From Streptomyces sp. LaPpAH-108 (GTDB lineage Bacteria > Actinomycetota > Actinomycetes > Streptomycetales > Streptomycetaceae), in NCBI RefSeq assembly GCF_000373625.1, contig NZ_KB891987.1, positions 310,001-374,000 of the forward strand: a stretch of 64,000 bases of DNA. The letters are read 5' to 3'. The position numbers and the translations under genes were made by a program. Under the pieces are notes generated by a model, which was not told where the DNA came from, did no database searches, and saw nothing but the letters and a program-made list of their open reading frames with translations. Below, piece by piece: positions 8,484 to 17,317 of this stretch. Numbering within the stretch: the first letter of the stretch is position 1; every line of letters begins with the position of its first letter.

Positions 8484-8506
8484 TTGTCGGTGGGGCGCCC
8501 TAGACT
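8484..8506 (+). promoter_or_regulatory. PafBC-type (RecA-independent DNA-damage) promoter of pcrA
   Basis: The sequence TTGTCGGTG, eight bases, then TAGACT matches the published mycobacterial RecA-NDp/PafBC promoter motif TTGTCRGTG-N8-TAnnnT at every defined base. The -10 hexamer ends at 8506 and the helicase ATG is at 8516, so the transcript would be leaderless or nearly so. Confidence 0.75.
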
Positions 8507-8515
8507 CGTAGAGCG

Positions 8516-10996
8516 ATGAGCAGCCTCTTTGACGACAGCTTCCTGGCGGACCTCCAGGCCCCGCACGGCCACGAGGAACAGCCCCCACCGCCCGAGGACG
8601 AGCACGCTCCGGAGCCGATTCCGGACGATCTGTTCGGCGGGAAGTTCGACCTGCCGCCGGACCGTGACGCGCACTACCGCGACGGCGCCCCGCGCCCCGC
8701 GATCGACGCGGCGGCCCTCCTGGACGGGCTGAACGAGAACCAGCGTGCCGCGGTCGTGCACGCGGGCTCCCCGCTGCTCATCGTCGCGGGCGCCGGGTCC
8801 GGCAAGACGCGCGTGCTCACCCACCGCATCGCCCATCTCCTGGCCGAGCGTCATGTGCACCCGGGCCAGATCCTCGCGATCACCTTCACCAACAAGGCCG
8901 CGGGCGAGATGAAGGAGCGCGTCGAGCAGCTCGTCGGCCCGCGTGCGAACGCGATGTGGGTCATGACCTTCCACAGCGCCTGCGTCCGCATCCTGCGCCG
9001 CGAGTCGAAGAAGCTCGGCTTCACCTCGTCGTTCTCGATCTACGACGCGGCCGACAGCAAGCGGCTGATGGCCCTGGTCTGCCGCGACCTGGACCTCGAC
9101 CCCAAGCGCTACCCGCCCAAGTCCTTCAGCGCCAAGATCAGCAACCTCAAGAACGAGCTGATCGACGAGGAGGACTTCGCCGCCCAGGCGACCGACGGTT
9201 TCGAGAAGACCCTCGCCCAGGCGTACGCGCTCTACCAGTCGCGGCTGCGCGAGGCCAACGCGCTCGACTTCGACGACCTGATCATGACCACGGTCAACCT
9301 GCTGCGCGCCTTCCCGGACGTGGCCGAGCACTACCGCCGCCGCTTCCGGCACGTCATGGTCGACGAGTACCAGGACACCAACCACGCGCAGTACGCGCTG
9401 GTGCGCGAGCTGGTCGGCACCGGCGACCATGATGAGGACGTACCGCCGAGCGAGGCCGACCTGCCGCCCGCAGAGCTGTGCGTCGTCGGTGACGCGGACC
9501 AGTCGATCTACGCCTTCCGGGGCGCGACGATCCGCAACATCCTCCAGTTCGAGGAGGACTACCCGAACGCGACGACGATCCTGCTGGAGCAGAACTACCG
9601 CTCCACGCAGACCATCCTCTCCGCCGCCAACGCGGTCATCGAGCGCAACGAGTCCCGCCGCCCCAAGAACCTGTGGACCAACGCGGGCCAGGGCGCGGGC
9701 ATCGTCGGCTATGTCGCGGACACCGAGCACGACGAGGCCCAGTTCGTCGCCGAGGAGATAGACCGTCTCACCGACGCGGGTGACGCCAAGGCCGGGGACG
9801 TGGCGGTGTTCTACCGCACCAACGCCCAGTCCCGCGTTTTCGAAGAGATTTTCATCCGCGTCGGCCTGCCCTACAAGGTCGTCGGCGGTGTCCGCTTCTA
9901 CGAGCGCAAGGAGGTCCGGGACGTCCTGGCCTACCTGCGAGTCCTCGCCAACCCCGAGGACTCGGTGCCGATGCGCCGCATCCTCAACGTGCCCAAGCGC
10001 GGCATCGGCGAGCGTGCCGAGGCGATGATCGACGCCCTCTCCCAGCGCGAGAAGATCAGCTTCCCGCAGGCGCTGAAGCGCGTGGACGAGGCGTACGGCA
10101 TGGCCGCGCGCTCCACCAACGCGGTCAAGCGGTTCAACGCGCTGATGGAGGACCTGCACACGATCGTCGAGTCCGGCGCCGGACCGGCCACCGTCCTGGA
10201 GGCCGTCCTCGAACGCACCGGGTATCTGGCCGAGTTGCAGGCGTCCACCGACCCGCAGGACGAGACCCGCATCGAGAACCTTCAGGAACTCGCCGCCGTG
10301 GCCCTGGAGTTCGAGCAGGAGCGCGAGGACAGCGAGGACCAGGGCACCCTGGCCGACTTCCTGGAGAAGGTCGCCCTCGTCGCGGACTCCGACCAGATCC
10401 CCGACGAGGAGGACGGCGACGGCGTCATCACGCTGATGACCCTGCACACCGCCAAGGGCCTGGAGTTCCCGGTCGTCTTCCTCACCGGCATGGAGGACGG
10501 CGTGTTCCCGCACATGCGTGCCCTCAACCAGACCAAGGAGCTGGAGGAGGAGCGGCGCCTGGCGTACGTCGGCATCACGCGCGCCCGCGAGCGGCTGTAC
10601 CTCACGCGCGCGTCGATGCGCAGCGCCTGGGGCCAGCCCTCGTACAACCCGCCCTCCCGCTTCCTGGACGAGATCCCGGCCACCCATGTGGAGTGGAAGC
10701 GCACGGGTGCGGTGGCCGCGCCGCCGTCCTCCCGGGCGGGCTCGATCGCGTCCTCGCTCTCCTCCAGCCGCTCGCGTTCGTCGGCGGCGGGCGCGTCCGG
10801 GTTCGCCACGCGGCGGGCCTCGGAGAAGCCGGTGGTGGCGCTCGCGGTCGGGGACCGGGTCACGCACGACCAGTTCGGGCTCGGCACGGTCGTCGCGGTG
10901 GCCGGTGCGGGCGACAAGGCGCAGGCCACGATCGACTTCGGCGGCGGCAACGCCAAGCGGCTGCTGCTGCGGTACGCACCGGTCGAGAAGCTGTAG
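8516..10996 (+). CDS. pcrA: ATP-dependent 3'-5' DNA helicase, UvrD/PcrA (SF1)
   Basis: An 826-aa superfamily 1 helicase of usual PcrA length plus an acidic N-terminal extension (~70 residues). Motifs in order: Q-motif region LNENQRAAVVH; Walker A GAGSGKTRVLTHR; motif Ia ITFTNKAAGEM; motif II VDEYQDTNHAQ; motif III GDADQSIYAFRGA; motif IV EQNYRST; motif V TLHTAKGLEF with FLTGMEDGVFP; motif VI EERRLAYVGITRARE. A short C-terminal Tudor-like domain starts at VGDRVTHDQFGLGTVVA. It unwinds DNA in nucleotide-excision and replication-linked repair, consistent with the DNA-damage promoter just upstream. It is monocistronic and followed by a strong terminator. Confidence 0.96.
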   Translation: MSSLFDDSFLADLQAPHGHEEQPPPPEDEHAPEPIPDDLFGGKFDLPPDRDAHYRDGAPRPAIDAAALLDGLNENQRAAVVHAGSPLLIVAGAGSGKTRVLTHRIAHLLAERHVHPGQILAITFTNKAAGEMKERVEQLVGPRANAMWVMTFHSACVRILRRESKKLGFTSSFSIYDAADSKRLMALVCRDLDLDPKRYPPKSFSAKISNLKNELIDEEDFAAQATDGFEKTLAQAYALYQSRLREANALDFDDLIMTTVNLLRAFPDVAEHYRRRFRHVMVDEYQDTNHAQYALVRELVGTGDHDEDVPPSEADLPPAELCVVGDADQSIYAFRGATIRNILQFEEDYPNATTILLEQNYRSTQTILSAANAVIERNESRRPKNLWTNAGQGAGIVGYVADTEHDEAQFVAEEIDRLTDAGDAKAGDVAVFYRTNAQSRVFEEIFIRVGLPYKVVGGVRFYERKEVRDVLAYLRVLANPEDSVPMRRILNVPKRGIGERAEAMIDALSQREKISFPQALKRVDEAYGMAARSTNAVKRFNALMEDLHTIVESGAGPATVLEAVLERTGYLAELQASTDPQDETRIENLQELAAVALEFEQEREDSEDQGTLADFLEKVALVADSDQIPDEEDGDGVITLMTLHTAKGLEFPVVFLTGMEDGVFPHMRALNQTKELEEERRLAYVGITRARERLYLTRASMRSAWGQPSYNPPSRFLDEIPATHVEWKRTGAVAAPPSSRAGSIASSLSSSRSRSSAAGASGFATRRASEKPVVALAVGDRVTHDQFGLGTVVAVAGAGDKAQATIDFGGGNAKRLLLRYAPVEKL

Positions 10997-11033
10997 CCGA
11001 GCGGGAGGCCGCGGACGAGGCCGCCGGACGAGT

Positions 11034-11060
11034 GAGCCCCCGCCTTCGAGGCGGGGGCTC
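11034..11060. terminator. Bidirectional rho-independent terminator
   Basis: A perfect 11-bp inverted repeat GAGCCCCCGCC/GGCGGGGGCTC with a 5-base loop (TTCGA), between the convergent ends of the helicase and M23 peptidase genes. T-rich sequence follows on the plus side (GTTCTGT). Confidence 0.85.
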
Positions 11061-11080
11061 GTTCTGTGAGTTCGGGGCGA

Positions 11081-12598
11081 TCAGGTCGGGTCGAGCCCGT
11101 GGCTGCGCAGCCACGGCAGCGGGTCGATCGCCGCGCCGCCGCCCGGGCGCACCTCGAAGTGCAGGTGCGGGCCGGTGGAGTTGCCCGAGTTGCCGGAGAA
11201 GGCGACCGGCTGCCCGGCCTTGACGACCGTACCGCTGGCGACGCGGTAGCTGGACAGATGGCAGTACCAGGTCTCGGTGCCGTCCTTGGCCGTGATGATC
11301 ATCATGTTGCCGTAGGCGCTGTTCCACTTCGTGGAGACGACACCGTCGGTGGCCGCCATCACGGTGGTGCCGTAGGAGACGGGGAAGTCGATGCCGGTGT
11401 GGACGGACATCCAGTTCACGCCCGCCTGGCCGAAGTAGGCGCTGAGGCCCTTCTGGGCCACCGGGAGCATGAACTTGGGGCGCAGCCGCTCCTTGCGCGC
11501 GGCCTCGGCGGCGGCCTCTTTCTTCTCCTGCGCCTGCTGCGCCTTGAGGTCGATGCGCTCCTGGGTGCGGCTCGCCCGGTCGGTGAAGTCGTCGACCCCG
11601 GCGGAGAGCGTCTTGAGCTGGCTGTCCAGCTTGCTGTTGGCGACGGACGGCTCCACCGTGTGCGCGTCCGAGGCCGAGGCGGCCGTCTCGTGGCTGTCCT
11701 CGGTGAGGTTGCCGACCGAGGCGGCGGCGATCCCGGCCACGCCCATCACACAGACCGAGGGCACGGCGACCGTCAGCAGGGCCGAGCGCTTGGCGGGTGT
11801 ACGGCGCCGGGAGCGGTTCGCCGCGCGACCGCCCGCGCGGGGCGCCGGCACGGTCTCCTCCTGGTCCTCCAGGAGGGCGGAGGCGACGGGGATCTCGCCG
11901 GTCGAGTCCAACTCCTCGTCCGGCAGGGCCGTTTCGCCGAACTCCTCGATCGTGGCGGCGTCGCCGTAGGGGGAGTGCGGGTCGTCCAGGTGCTCGAACG
12001 TGGCCGTCTGGTCGTACGGCGTGTGGTCCTGCGCGTGGTCCTGTGCCTCGAACGCCACCGCGTCCTGCGCGTCGTACGCCGTGTGGTGCTCCTGGTGGCC
12101 TACTGCCGCGCCGCCGTCGGAGTTCCACTGGGTGGCGTCGTAGGCACCGGTGTCGTAGGTCTGCGCGTTCCAGTCCCACTGCTGGGTCTGGTCGTGGCCC
12201 GCCGCGCCGTCGGTCTGGAGCCACGCGCTCGCGTCCCACTGGCCGCTGACGTCATGGCCGGTGGCCTGCGCGGGGACCTGCCAGGCGGTGGTGTCGTAGG
12301 CGCCCGTGTCGGCGACGGGGTGGTGCTGGGTGGCGTACGGGTCGTGGGCGTAACCGGTCTGCCAGGCGGTGGTGTCGTACCCGCCGGTCTGGGCGCCGCC
12401 CGTCTGCACGCCGTAGTACGCGTCGAAGGCTCCGGTCTGGCCCGTGCCCACCGCGAAACCAGTGGCGTCGTAGCCGCTGTAGGTGGTGAGGTCGTCGTAC
12501 GGGACTTCCGGTGCTCCGTACGGCGCGTAGTGCGCGGTGGAGGCGTCGGAAGCCGGGGCCGGGGAGGTCATGGTCCCCGACGGGTGACGGTCGTTCAC
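11081..12598 (-). CDS. Membrane-anchored M23 (LytM-type) metallopeptidase
   Basis: A 505-aa wall endopeptidase. The first ~250 residues are a cytoplasmic low-complexity region rich in Tyr, Asp, Thr, Gln and Trp with repeated YDTTAWQ/YDATQWN units. A basic stretch (RSRRRTPAKR) and one transmembrane segment (LLTVAVPSVCVMGVAGIAAA) follow. Outside lie a coiled coil (about 300-370) and the C-terminal peptidase M23 domain with Zn ligands in HTGIDF and HLHFEVRPGG. M23 enzymes cleave peptide cross-links in peptidoglycan. GTG 12598 was chosen because GAGAAG lies five bases upstream. A promoter at 12647-12676 (TTGTGG, 18 bp, TACAGT on the minus strand) gives a short leader. All catalytic residues seem present. 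Confidence 0.92.
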   Translation of the reverse strand: MNDRHPSGTMTSPAPASDASTAHYAPYGAPEVPYDDLTTYSGYDATGFAVGTGQTGAFDAYYGVQTGGAQTGGYDTTAWQTGYAHDPYATQHHPVADTGAYDTTAWQVPAQATGHDVSGQWDASAWLQTDGAAGHDQTQQWDWNAQTYDTGAYDATQWNSDGGAAVGHQEHHTAYDAQDAVAFEAQDHAQDHTPYDQTATFEHLDDPHSPYGDAATIEEFGETALPDEELDSTGEIPVASALLEDQEETVPAPRAGGRAANRSRRRTPAKRSALLTVAVPSVCVMGVAGIAAASVGNLTEDSHETAASASDAHTVEPSVANSKLDSQLKTLSAGVDDFTDRASRTQERIDLKAQQAQEKKEAAAEAARKERLRPKFMLPVAQKGLSAYFGQAGVNWMSVHTGIDFPVSYGTTVMAATDGVVSTKWNSAYGNMMIITAKDGTETWYCHLSSYRVASGTVVKAGQPVAFSGNSGNSTGPHLHFEVRPGGGAAIDPLPWLRSHGLDPT

Positions 12599-12949
12599 CA
12601 ACTTCTCTTTCGCCTCGACAACAGGGGCTGCCAGAGCAGTGCGGCGACTGTACCCGGCGGTCCACGGGCGCCACAATCTTCCGCCGGTTTCGCGGCGGCG
12701 GGAAACGGGCATTCGGCCGTGTTTCGGGGGTCACGGACGCGAGTTTGGCCTTGTGTTCGAAGAGTGTTCGATGGTGAGTGACGTTGTGTCACCTGTGCGC
12801 GGGCTGTGTCACGGCTGTTTCGGGCGCCGGTCTCGAAGGAACGGATTCCCGGGCCGGGGAGCGGGGACGCGGTTCGTGACGGTGCGTGTTCGCCCCGAAG
12901 TGTTCCGTCGGCCGGGCTGCCCACCGCTGAGGCGTCTCTCGGGCCACCG
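12599..12949. promoter_or_regulatory. Promoter region of the M23 peptidase gene with repeats
   Basis: No gene is seen in these 351 bases. The minus-strand promoter TTGTGG-18-TACAGT lies at 12647-12676. Further upstream are two direct copies of TGTGTCAC (12785-12792 and 12805-12812, 20 bp apart) and an interrupted palindrome GTGAC-N5-GTCAC (12778-12792). These look like regulator sites about 110-140 bp upstream of the promoter; the protein is not identifiable. Confidence 0.4.
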
Positions 12950-13801
12950 TCAGGCCACGGTGAGGCCGCCCGTCTGGCGCTTCGTCGCGGACTCGGCGTC
13001 CAGGGCGTCCCGTATTCCGGCGGCCACGGCGGGGTGGACGGGGAGGGCCAGGTGGCCGATGCCGGTGACGCGGATGTTGAGGGCGTCCAGGTCGGGGTGC
13101 TCGACGCAGGCCGCCTCCAGCGGGTCCATCACGGAGTCCAGGTCGCTCCAGAAGCTCACGAACCGCGTGCGGCAGCCGGGTGCCGGGCGGGACAGCTCCT
13201 CGATGACCGCGGAGTCCGGGCGCATCTGCCGGACGATGGGGTGGGCGTTGGCCAGCGGTATCGCGCGGGTGCCCGCGTGCGGCGTGCCGAGCGTGACCAG
13301 GGTGCGAACCCGCAGGTCACCGCCGAGGCACTGCACGTAGTAGCGCGCGATCAGGCCGCCCAGGCTGTGGCCCACGATGTCGATCTGACGGCTGCCGGTG
13401 CGCTCGCAGATCTCCTCCACATGGCGGGCGAGCAGCTCGGCGGCCGTGCGGATGTCGCAGGTCAGCGGCGAGTAATTGAGCGATTCCACGCGCTGGCGGC
13501 CGTTCTGCGCGAGGCTGCGGCGCAGCAGCACGAACACCGAGCGGTTGTCGATGAAGCCGTGCAGCAGGATCACCGGCGGGCCCGCCGGGACGGGCAGCCG
13601 GGCGGCGCCGTCCGGTGGCGGCAGGGCCGCCTGACGCCGCTCCTGGGTGAGCCCGGTCGGGTACAGCAGCACGTGTCCCGCCAGGATCGCGGCCTCCAGC
13701 GCGGTGGCCTTGAGCAGCGTCATGGACAGAGAGGCCAGTCTGCCGGGCCAGAAACGGCGGCAGATCGGGAGGAAGAGCGGAATTACTCCGGTGACCTTCA
13801 T
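12950..13801 (-). CDS. Secreted alpha/beta-hydrolase (lipase/acyltransferase-like)
   Basis: A 283-aa hydrolase. The N-terminal ~50 residues contain hydrophobic segments ([25 protein letters not shown]) that could be a signal peptide or anchor. The oxyanion-hole region [14 protein letters not shown], the nucleophile elbow [15 protein letters not shown] (Ser) and a late [11 protein letters not shown] (His) form a lipase triad. The acid is probably in the segment around [15 protein letters not shown]. It resembles the triacylglycerol lipase/PGAP1-like family. ATG 13801 is preceded by AGGAGG eight bases upstream. It is expressed alone, divergent from the B12-binding protein gene. The substrate is unknown. 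Confidence 0.85.
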   Translation of the reverse strand: MKVTGVIPLFLPICRRFWPGRLASLSMTLLKATALEAAILAGHVLLYPTGLTQERRQAALPPPDGAARLPVPAGPPVILLHGFIDNRSVFVLLRRSLAQNGRQRVESLNYSPLTCDIRTAAELLARHVEEICERTGSRQIDIVGHSLGGLIARYYVQCLGGDLRVRTLVTLGTPHAGTRAIPLANAHPIVRQMRPDSAVIEELSRPAPGCRTRFVSFWSDLDSVMDPLEAACVEHPDLDALNIRVTGIGHLALPVHPAVAAGIRDALDAESATKRQTGGLTVA

Positions 13802-14021
13802 TGGCCGACCTCCTGTCGGCGCGCGGGAGGTGTCTCTGTCCCCCGCGCGCCCTCATGTCCCACCATGTGATTTCCCCCTCCCCGCCGGTCGTAAAACTGC
13901 CGGTTGCGGGATCCTGGCGATAACGTTCGTTCACTTCGCGACGGTGGCGGAACGTGCCAGAGATGCGGTACTTGTCGGTATGACGGAAGCGGCCGCTTCC
14001 GGTGGCTCGATGGAGGCAGTG

Positions 14022-14444
<423 letters not shown>

Positions 14445-14453
14445 CCAGCGCTT

Positions 14454-16070
14454 TCACGCTCCTTCGGGTATCAGCTCCTCCGCCATCGCCGTGCGCAGCC
14501 GCAGGGTGGTGGCGAGCCGCTGGAACGCCTCCGCCCAGTAGCCCCCGGCGCCCGGGCGGCCGTCCTCGCGTTCCTCGGGGCGGGCCAGCAGGGCGTCCAG
14601 ACGGGTGGTCTCCGCCGGGTCGAGACAGCGTTCGGCCAGGCCCATCACCCCGCTGAAGCTCCACGGATAGCTGCCCGCCTCCCGGGCGATGTCGAGCGCG
14701 TCCACCACCGCCCGGCCGAGCGACGGCGCCCACGGCACCGCACACGCGCCGAGCAGCTGGAACGCCTCCGACAGGCCGTGCCGGGCGATGAACCCGGCCG
14801 CCCACTCCGCGCGCTCGGCCGCCGCCAGCGTGGTCAGCAGTCTCGTCCGGTCCGCGAGGGACACGGCACCGGGACCACCGGCCTCCGGTGCGGCGGGCGG
14901 CCCGAGCAGCGCTCTCGCCCACTCCGCGTCCCGCTGCCGCACAGCCGCCCGGCACCAGGCCGCGTGCAACTCCTCCTGCCAGCCGTCGGCCACGGGCAGC
15001 GCCACGATCTCCTCCGGCGTACGGCCACCGAGCCGCGCGGACCACACCCCGAGCGGGGCAGCCTCCACCAACTGGCCCAGCCACCAGGACCGTTCACCCC
15101 TGCCCTTGGGCGGCCGGGCCGCGACACCGTCCCGCTCCATGCCCGCGTCGCAGACGTGTGGCGCCTCCACGACGACGGTCGGCTCCGCGCCCGTGTGATC
15201 GAGGGCCACGCAGGTCAGGGCGCGCTCCGCCATCCGCGCGGCGAGTGCCGAGCCGGGCAGCGCGGACAGCAACTCGGCCGCCGTGGCACGCACGTTGCGG
15301 CTGCGGTCGGCCAACGCCCGCTCCAGGAAGGGTTCGTCGGCCCCCGACAGGTTCGCGCGCAGCGAGTCGAGAAACATCAGGCGGTCCTCGGCGCGCTCCG
15401 TGGGCCAGGTGGATTCCAGCAACTCCCTTGCCTTGGCCGGTGCGTGCGACCTCACGGCCGTCAGTACGGCGACCCGCTCGGCGAACAGGCCCTCCTGCCA
15501 GAGCTGTCGTACGGCCTCGCCGTCCTCGGGGTCGGGCAGCGCCGAGCCTCCGGGGGCCGTGCGGCGGGCGAACCGCCAGTCCGGGTTCAGACGGGACAGC
15601 CACAGGGCTCTCGGGCCCGCGAACTCCAGCGCCGCCGGGCGCAGATCGGTCCTGCCCCGGGCCGCGTCGAGCAGGGCGGGCAGAAGGTGCGGGGGCGGTG
15701 CGTAGCCGTACGCGTTGGCCGCCGCGAGCCACTGGGGGAGGAGTTCGGTGAGGTCGGGGGTACTGCCGCGGCGGGTGCCCGCGGCGGAGCGGTCGGTGAG
15801 GAGGGCGGTGAGTCTGCGGGCGGCGCGGGCCGGGAGCGGGGGGCGTGGGTCCTCGGGGGCGGGCTCGGGGCGGGGTGCGGCGGGTCCGGCACGCAGACCG
15901 GCTCGGCGTCGGACGGTCGCCACGGCGGCGGCGTCGAGCAGGGCCAGGGGTGCGGCGCGCCCGTCGTGGGGTGCGGGCGGTGCGGGCAGGGGGCGGCGGT
16001 CGGTGCCGAGCAGGGCGGTGGTGAGTAGATCGTCCCAGGAAGGTGTGGTGATGGCCGTCGTCTCGTGCAT
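14454..16070 (-). CDS. DUF5691-family protein
   Basis: A 538-aa soluble protein with the DUF5691 hallmark near its start (WDDLLTTALLGTDRRPLP). It is helical and Arg/Ala/Leu-rich, with HEAT-like stretches (RLNPDWRF, then FLDSLRANLSGADEPFLERALADRSRNVRATAAELL). No catalytic motif is visible. It is encoded directly behind a SWIM-family gene on the same strand (26-bp gap) and next to a divergent MoxR-DUF5682-VWA operon, a constant association in actinobacteria that suggests one system. Start ATG 16070; the longer frame upstream is antisense to other genes. Its molecular role is unknown. Confidence 0.82.
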   Translation of the reverse strand: MHETTAITTPSWDDLLTTALLGTDRRPLPAPPAPHDGRAAPLALLDAAAVATVRRRAGLRAGPAAPRPEPAPEDPRPPLPARAARRLTALLTDRSAAGTRRGSTPDLTELLPQWLAAANAYGYAPPPHLLPALLDAARGRTDLRPAALEFAGPRALWLSRLNPDWRFARRTAPGGSALPDPEDGEAVRQLWQEGLFAERVAVLTAVRSHAPAKARELLESTWPTERAEDRLMFLDSLRANLSGADEPFLERALADRSRNVRATAAELLSALPGSALAARMAERALTCVALDHTGAEPTVVVEAPHVCDAGMERDGVAARPPKGRGERSWWLGQLVEAAPLGVWSARLGGRTPEEIVALPVADGWQEELHAAWCRAAVRQRDAEWARALLGPPAAPEAGGPGAVSLADRTRLLTTLAAAERAEWAAGFIARHGLSEAFQLLGACAVPWAPSLGRAVVDALDIAREAGSYPWSFSGVMGLAERCLDPAETTRLDALLARPEEREDGRPGAGGYWAEAFQRLATTLRLRTAMAEELIPEGA

Positions 16071-16096
16071 GAGGGTTCCCTTCCGTGCGGGCCGGG

Positions 16097-17185
16097 TCAG
16101 TGCAGCGGCACCGGGGTGCCGGGGTGTGCGGGCCAGGCGGTGAGCGGGGTGAAGCCCCGGTGGCCCAGCTCGCCGAAGACGGTGAGGGGGATGCCGCCGG
16201 AGAGGGCGATCAGGCGCCAGAGGGCGGGGCGGGTGAGGAATGTCGGGGTCAGGGGGAGGGCCGAGGTGGCTTCGGGGGCGTCGGTTCCTGGGCCGACTCC
16301 TGGTGGTCCGGCTCCGGGGTCGACTGGAGCGGGCCTCGATTCCGCTTCCGCCGATTTCGTTTCCGCGTCGGCCAGTTGCCAGGCGCCCGGCCGCTCGTCC
16401 GGGACCGGTACGACCGCCTCCAGGGTGACCGGGACCGTGTCGAGCCAGGGGTCCTCGCGCAGCGCGTCGCCGTAGCGGGCCGCCGCCTGTGCGGTGGTCA
16501 GGCCCTCGGGGCGGGTGGTGGCCGGGGCGGGCGGTGTGTACCGCTCGCCCAGCGCGGCGCGGAGCTGTCCCGCGCCCGGGAAGACGGTCAGGTCCGCCTC
16601 CAGGGTGTGGCCGACCGGGAGGGACAGCTCGGGGGCGCGTCCGGCGGCGCCGTAGGAGAGGAGCAGCCGGGTGCGGCCGGAGCCGGTGCCGTGCAGCCAG
16701 ATGCGGCGGACCGTCAGCTTCGGGTCGGCCGTGTCGTACTGGGCGAGGACCAGCCAGTGGTCGCGCAGCGGTGGGCCCTCGGCGGAGGCGGGCAGGCCGA
16801 GCCGGGAGCGGACCGTGGCCGCGAGGGCGTCCGGCAGCCGGTCGCGGTGCAGCCAGCCCTGGCCGAGGAGGTGCAGCAGCGCGCACTCCTCCAGCAGCCT
16901 GGCAGGCCAGCCCGGTCCGGAGGCGGGTATCGCACCCAACTCCCTTACTTTCGTGGCGAGTCCGGGTGCCTGTGCGTCGACCATGCGGGCGGCCGTCTCG
17001 TCCCACAGCGCGTACCCCGCCTGCTCGGCCGAGGCCAGGCCGCCGCGCAGCAGGTCCGCGAGGCGCTGCTCCAGCTCGGTGACGCCGGTCGTCACCCGTC
17101 GCTCACGGCGCTCGGCCCGGCGCCGGGCCGCTTCGGGGTCGGCCGGGCCGCCGGACGTCTGCTTCTCCACCCCCTGCTGAGTCAT
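16097..17185 (-). CDS. SWIM zinc-finger family protein lacking its zinc finger (probable in-frame deletion)
   Basis: A 362-aa protein. It begins MTQQGV like Streptomyces SWIM-family proteins but passes at once into EKQTSGGPADPEAARRRAE and the helical domain that follows the zinc finger in that family. No CxCxnCxH signature is present anywhere in the frame, so a segment of about 100 residues carrying the SWIM domain appears to be missing without frame loss. The comparison with full-length relatives is from memory. ATG 17185 sits seven bases downstream of a PafBC-type -10 hexamer, so the mRNA is predicted to be leaderless. It is co-directional with DUF5691 and divergent from moxR. SWIM domains bind DNA or protein partners; this copy may keep only the partner-binding part. 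Confidence 0.75.
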   Translation of the reverse strand: MTQQGVEKQTSGGPADPEAARRRAERRERRVTTGVTELEQRLADLLRGGLASAEQAGYALWDETAARMVDAQAPGLATKVRELGAIPASGPGWPARLLEECALLHLLGQGWLHRDRLPDALAATVRSRLGLPASAEGPPLRDHWLVLAQYDTADPKLTVRRIWLHGTGSGRTRLLLSYGAAGRAPELSLPVGHTLEADLTVFPGAGQLRAALGERYTPPAPATTRPEGLTTAQAAARYGDALREDPWLDTVPVTLEAVVPVPDERPGAWQLADAETKSAEAESRPAPVDPGAGPPGVGPGTDAPEATSALPLTPTFLTRPALWRLIALSGGIPLTVFGELGHRGFTPLTAWPAHPGTPVPLH

Positions 17186-17192
17186 GTGAACG

Positions 17193-17215
17193 ACGGTAGG
17201 TCCCGCCACTGACAA
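17193..17215 (-). promoter_or_regulatory. PafBC-type promoter toward the SWIM-family gene
   Basis: On the minus strand TTGTCAGTG, eight bases and TACCGT match the motif TTGTCRGTG-N8-TAnnnT exactly. The start codon lies seven bases beyond the -10 hexamer, so translation would be leaderless. The site forms one arm of a larger symmetric element. Confidence 0.78.
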
Positions 17216-17274
17216 TCGGCCTGCGGTCGAGTTATCCACAGGCCGAAGCGGATGTCAGTGGCGTGCTGCATGGT
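17207..17274 (+). promoter_or_regulatory. Symmetric divergent promoter region; PafBC-like promoter toward moxR
   Basis: On the plus strand ATGTCAGTG, eight bases and CATGGT (17252-17274) match the PafBC motif except the first T of each element. The two opposing promoters form a long symmetry: outer arms CCACTGACA and TGTCAGTGG, inner arms TCGGCCTG and CAGGCCGA. One regulator could therefore fire both transcription units after DNA damage. Confidence 0.6.
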
Positions 17275-17317
17275 GGATCCAGCTCGCCGAACGGCCGGGC
17301 TGAAGGGGGCCTCAGCC

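Noticed and set aside
12755..12770. LexA (SOS) box
   Set aside because: The GTTC repeats are direct, not the CGAAC-N4-GTTCG palindrome.
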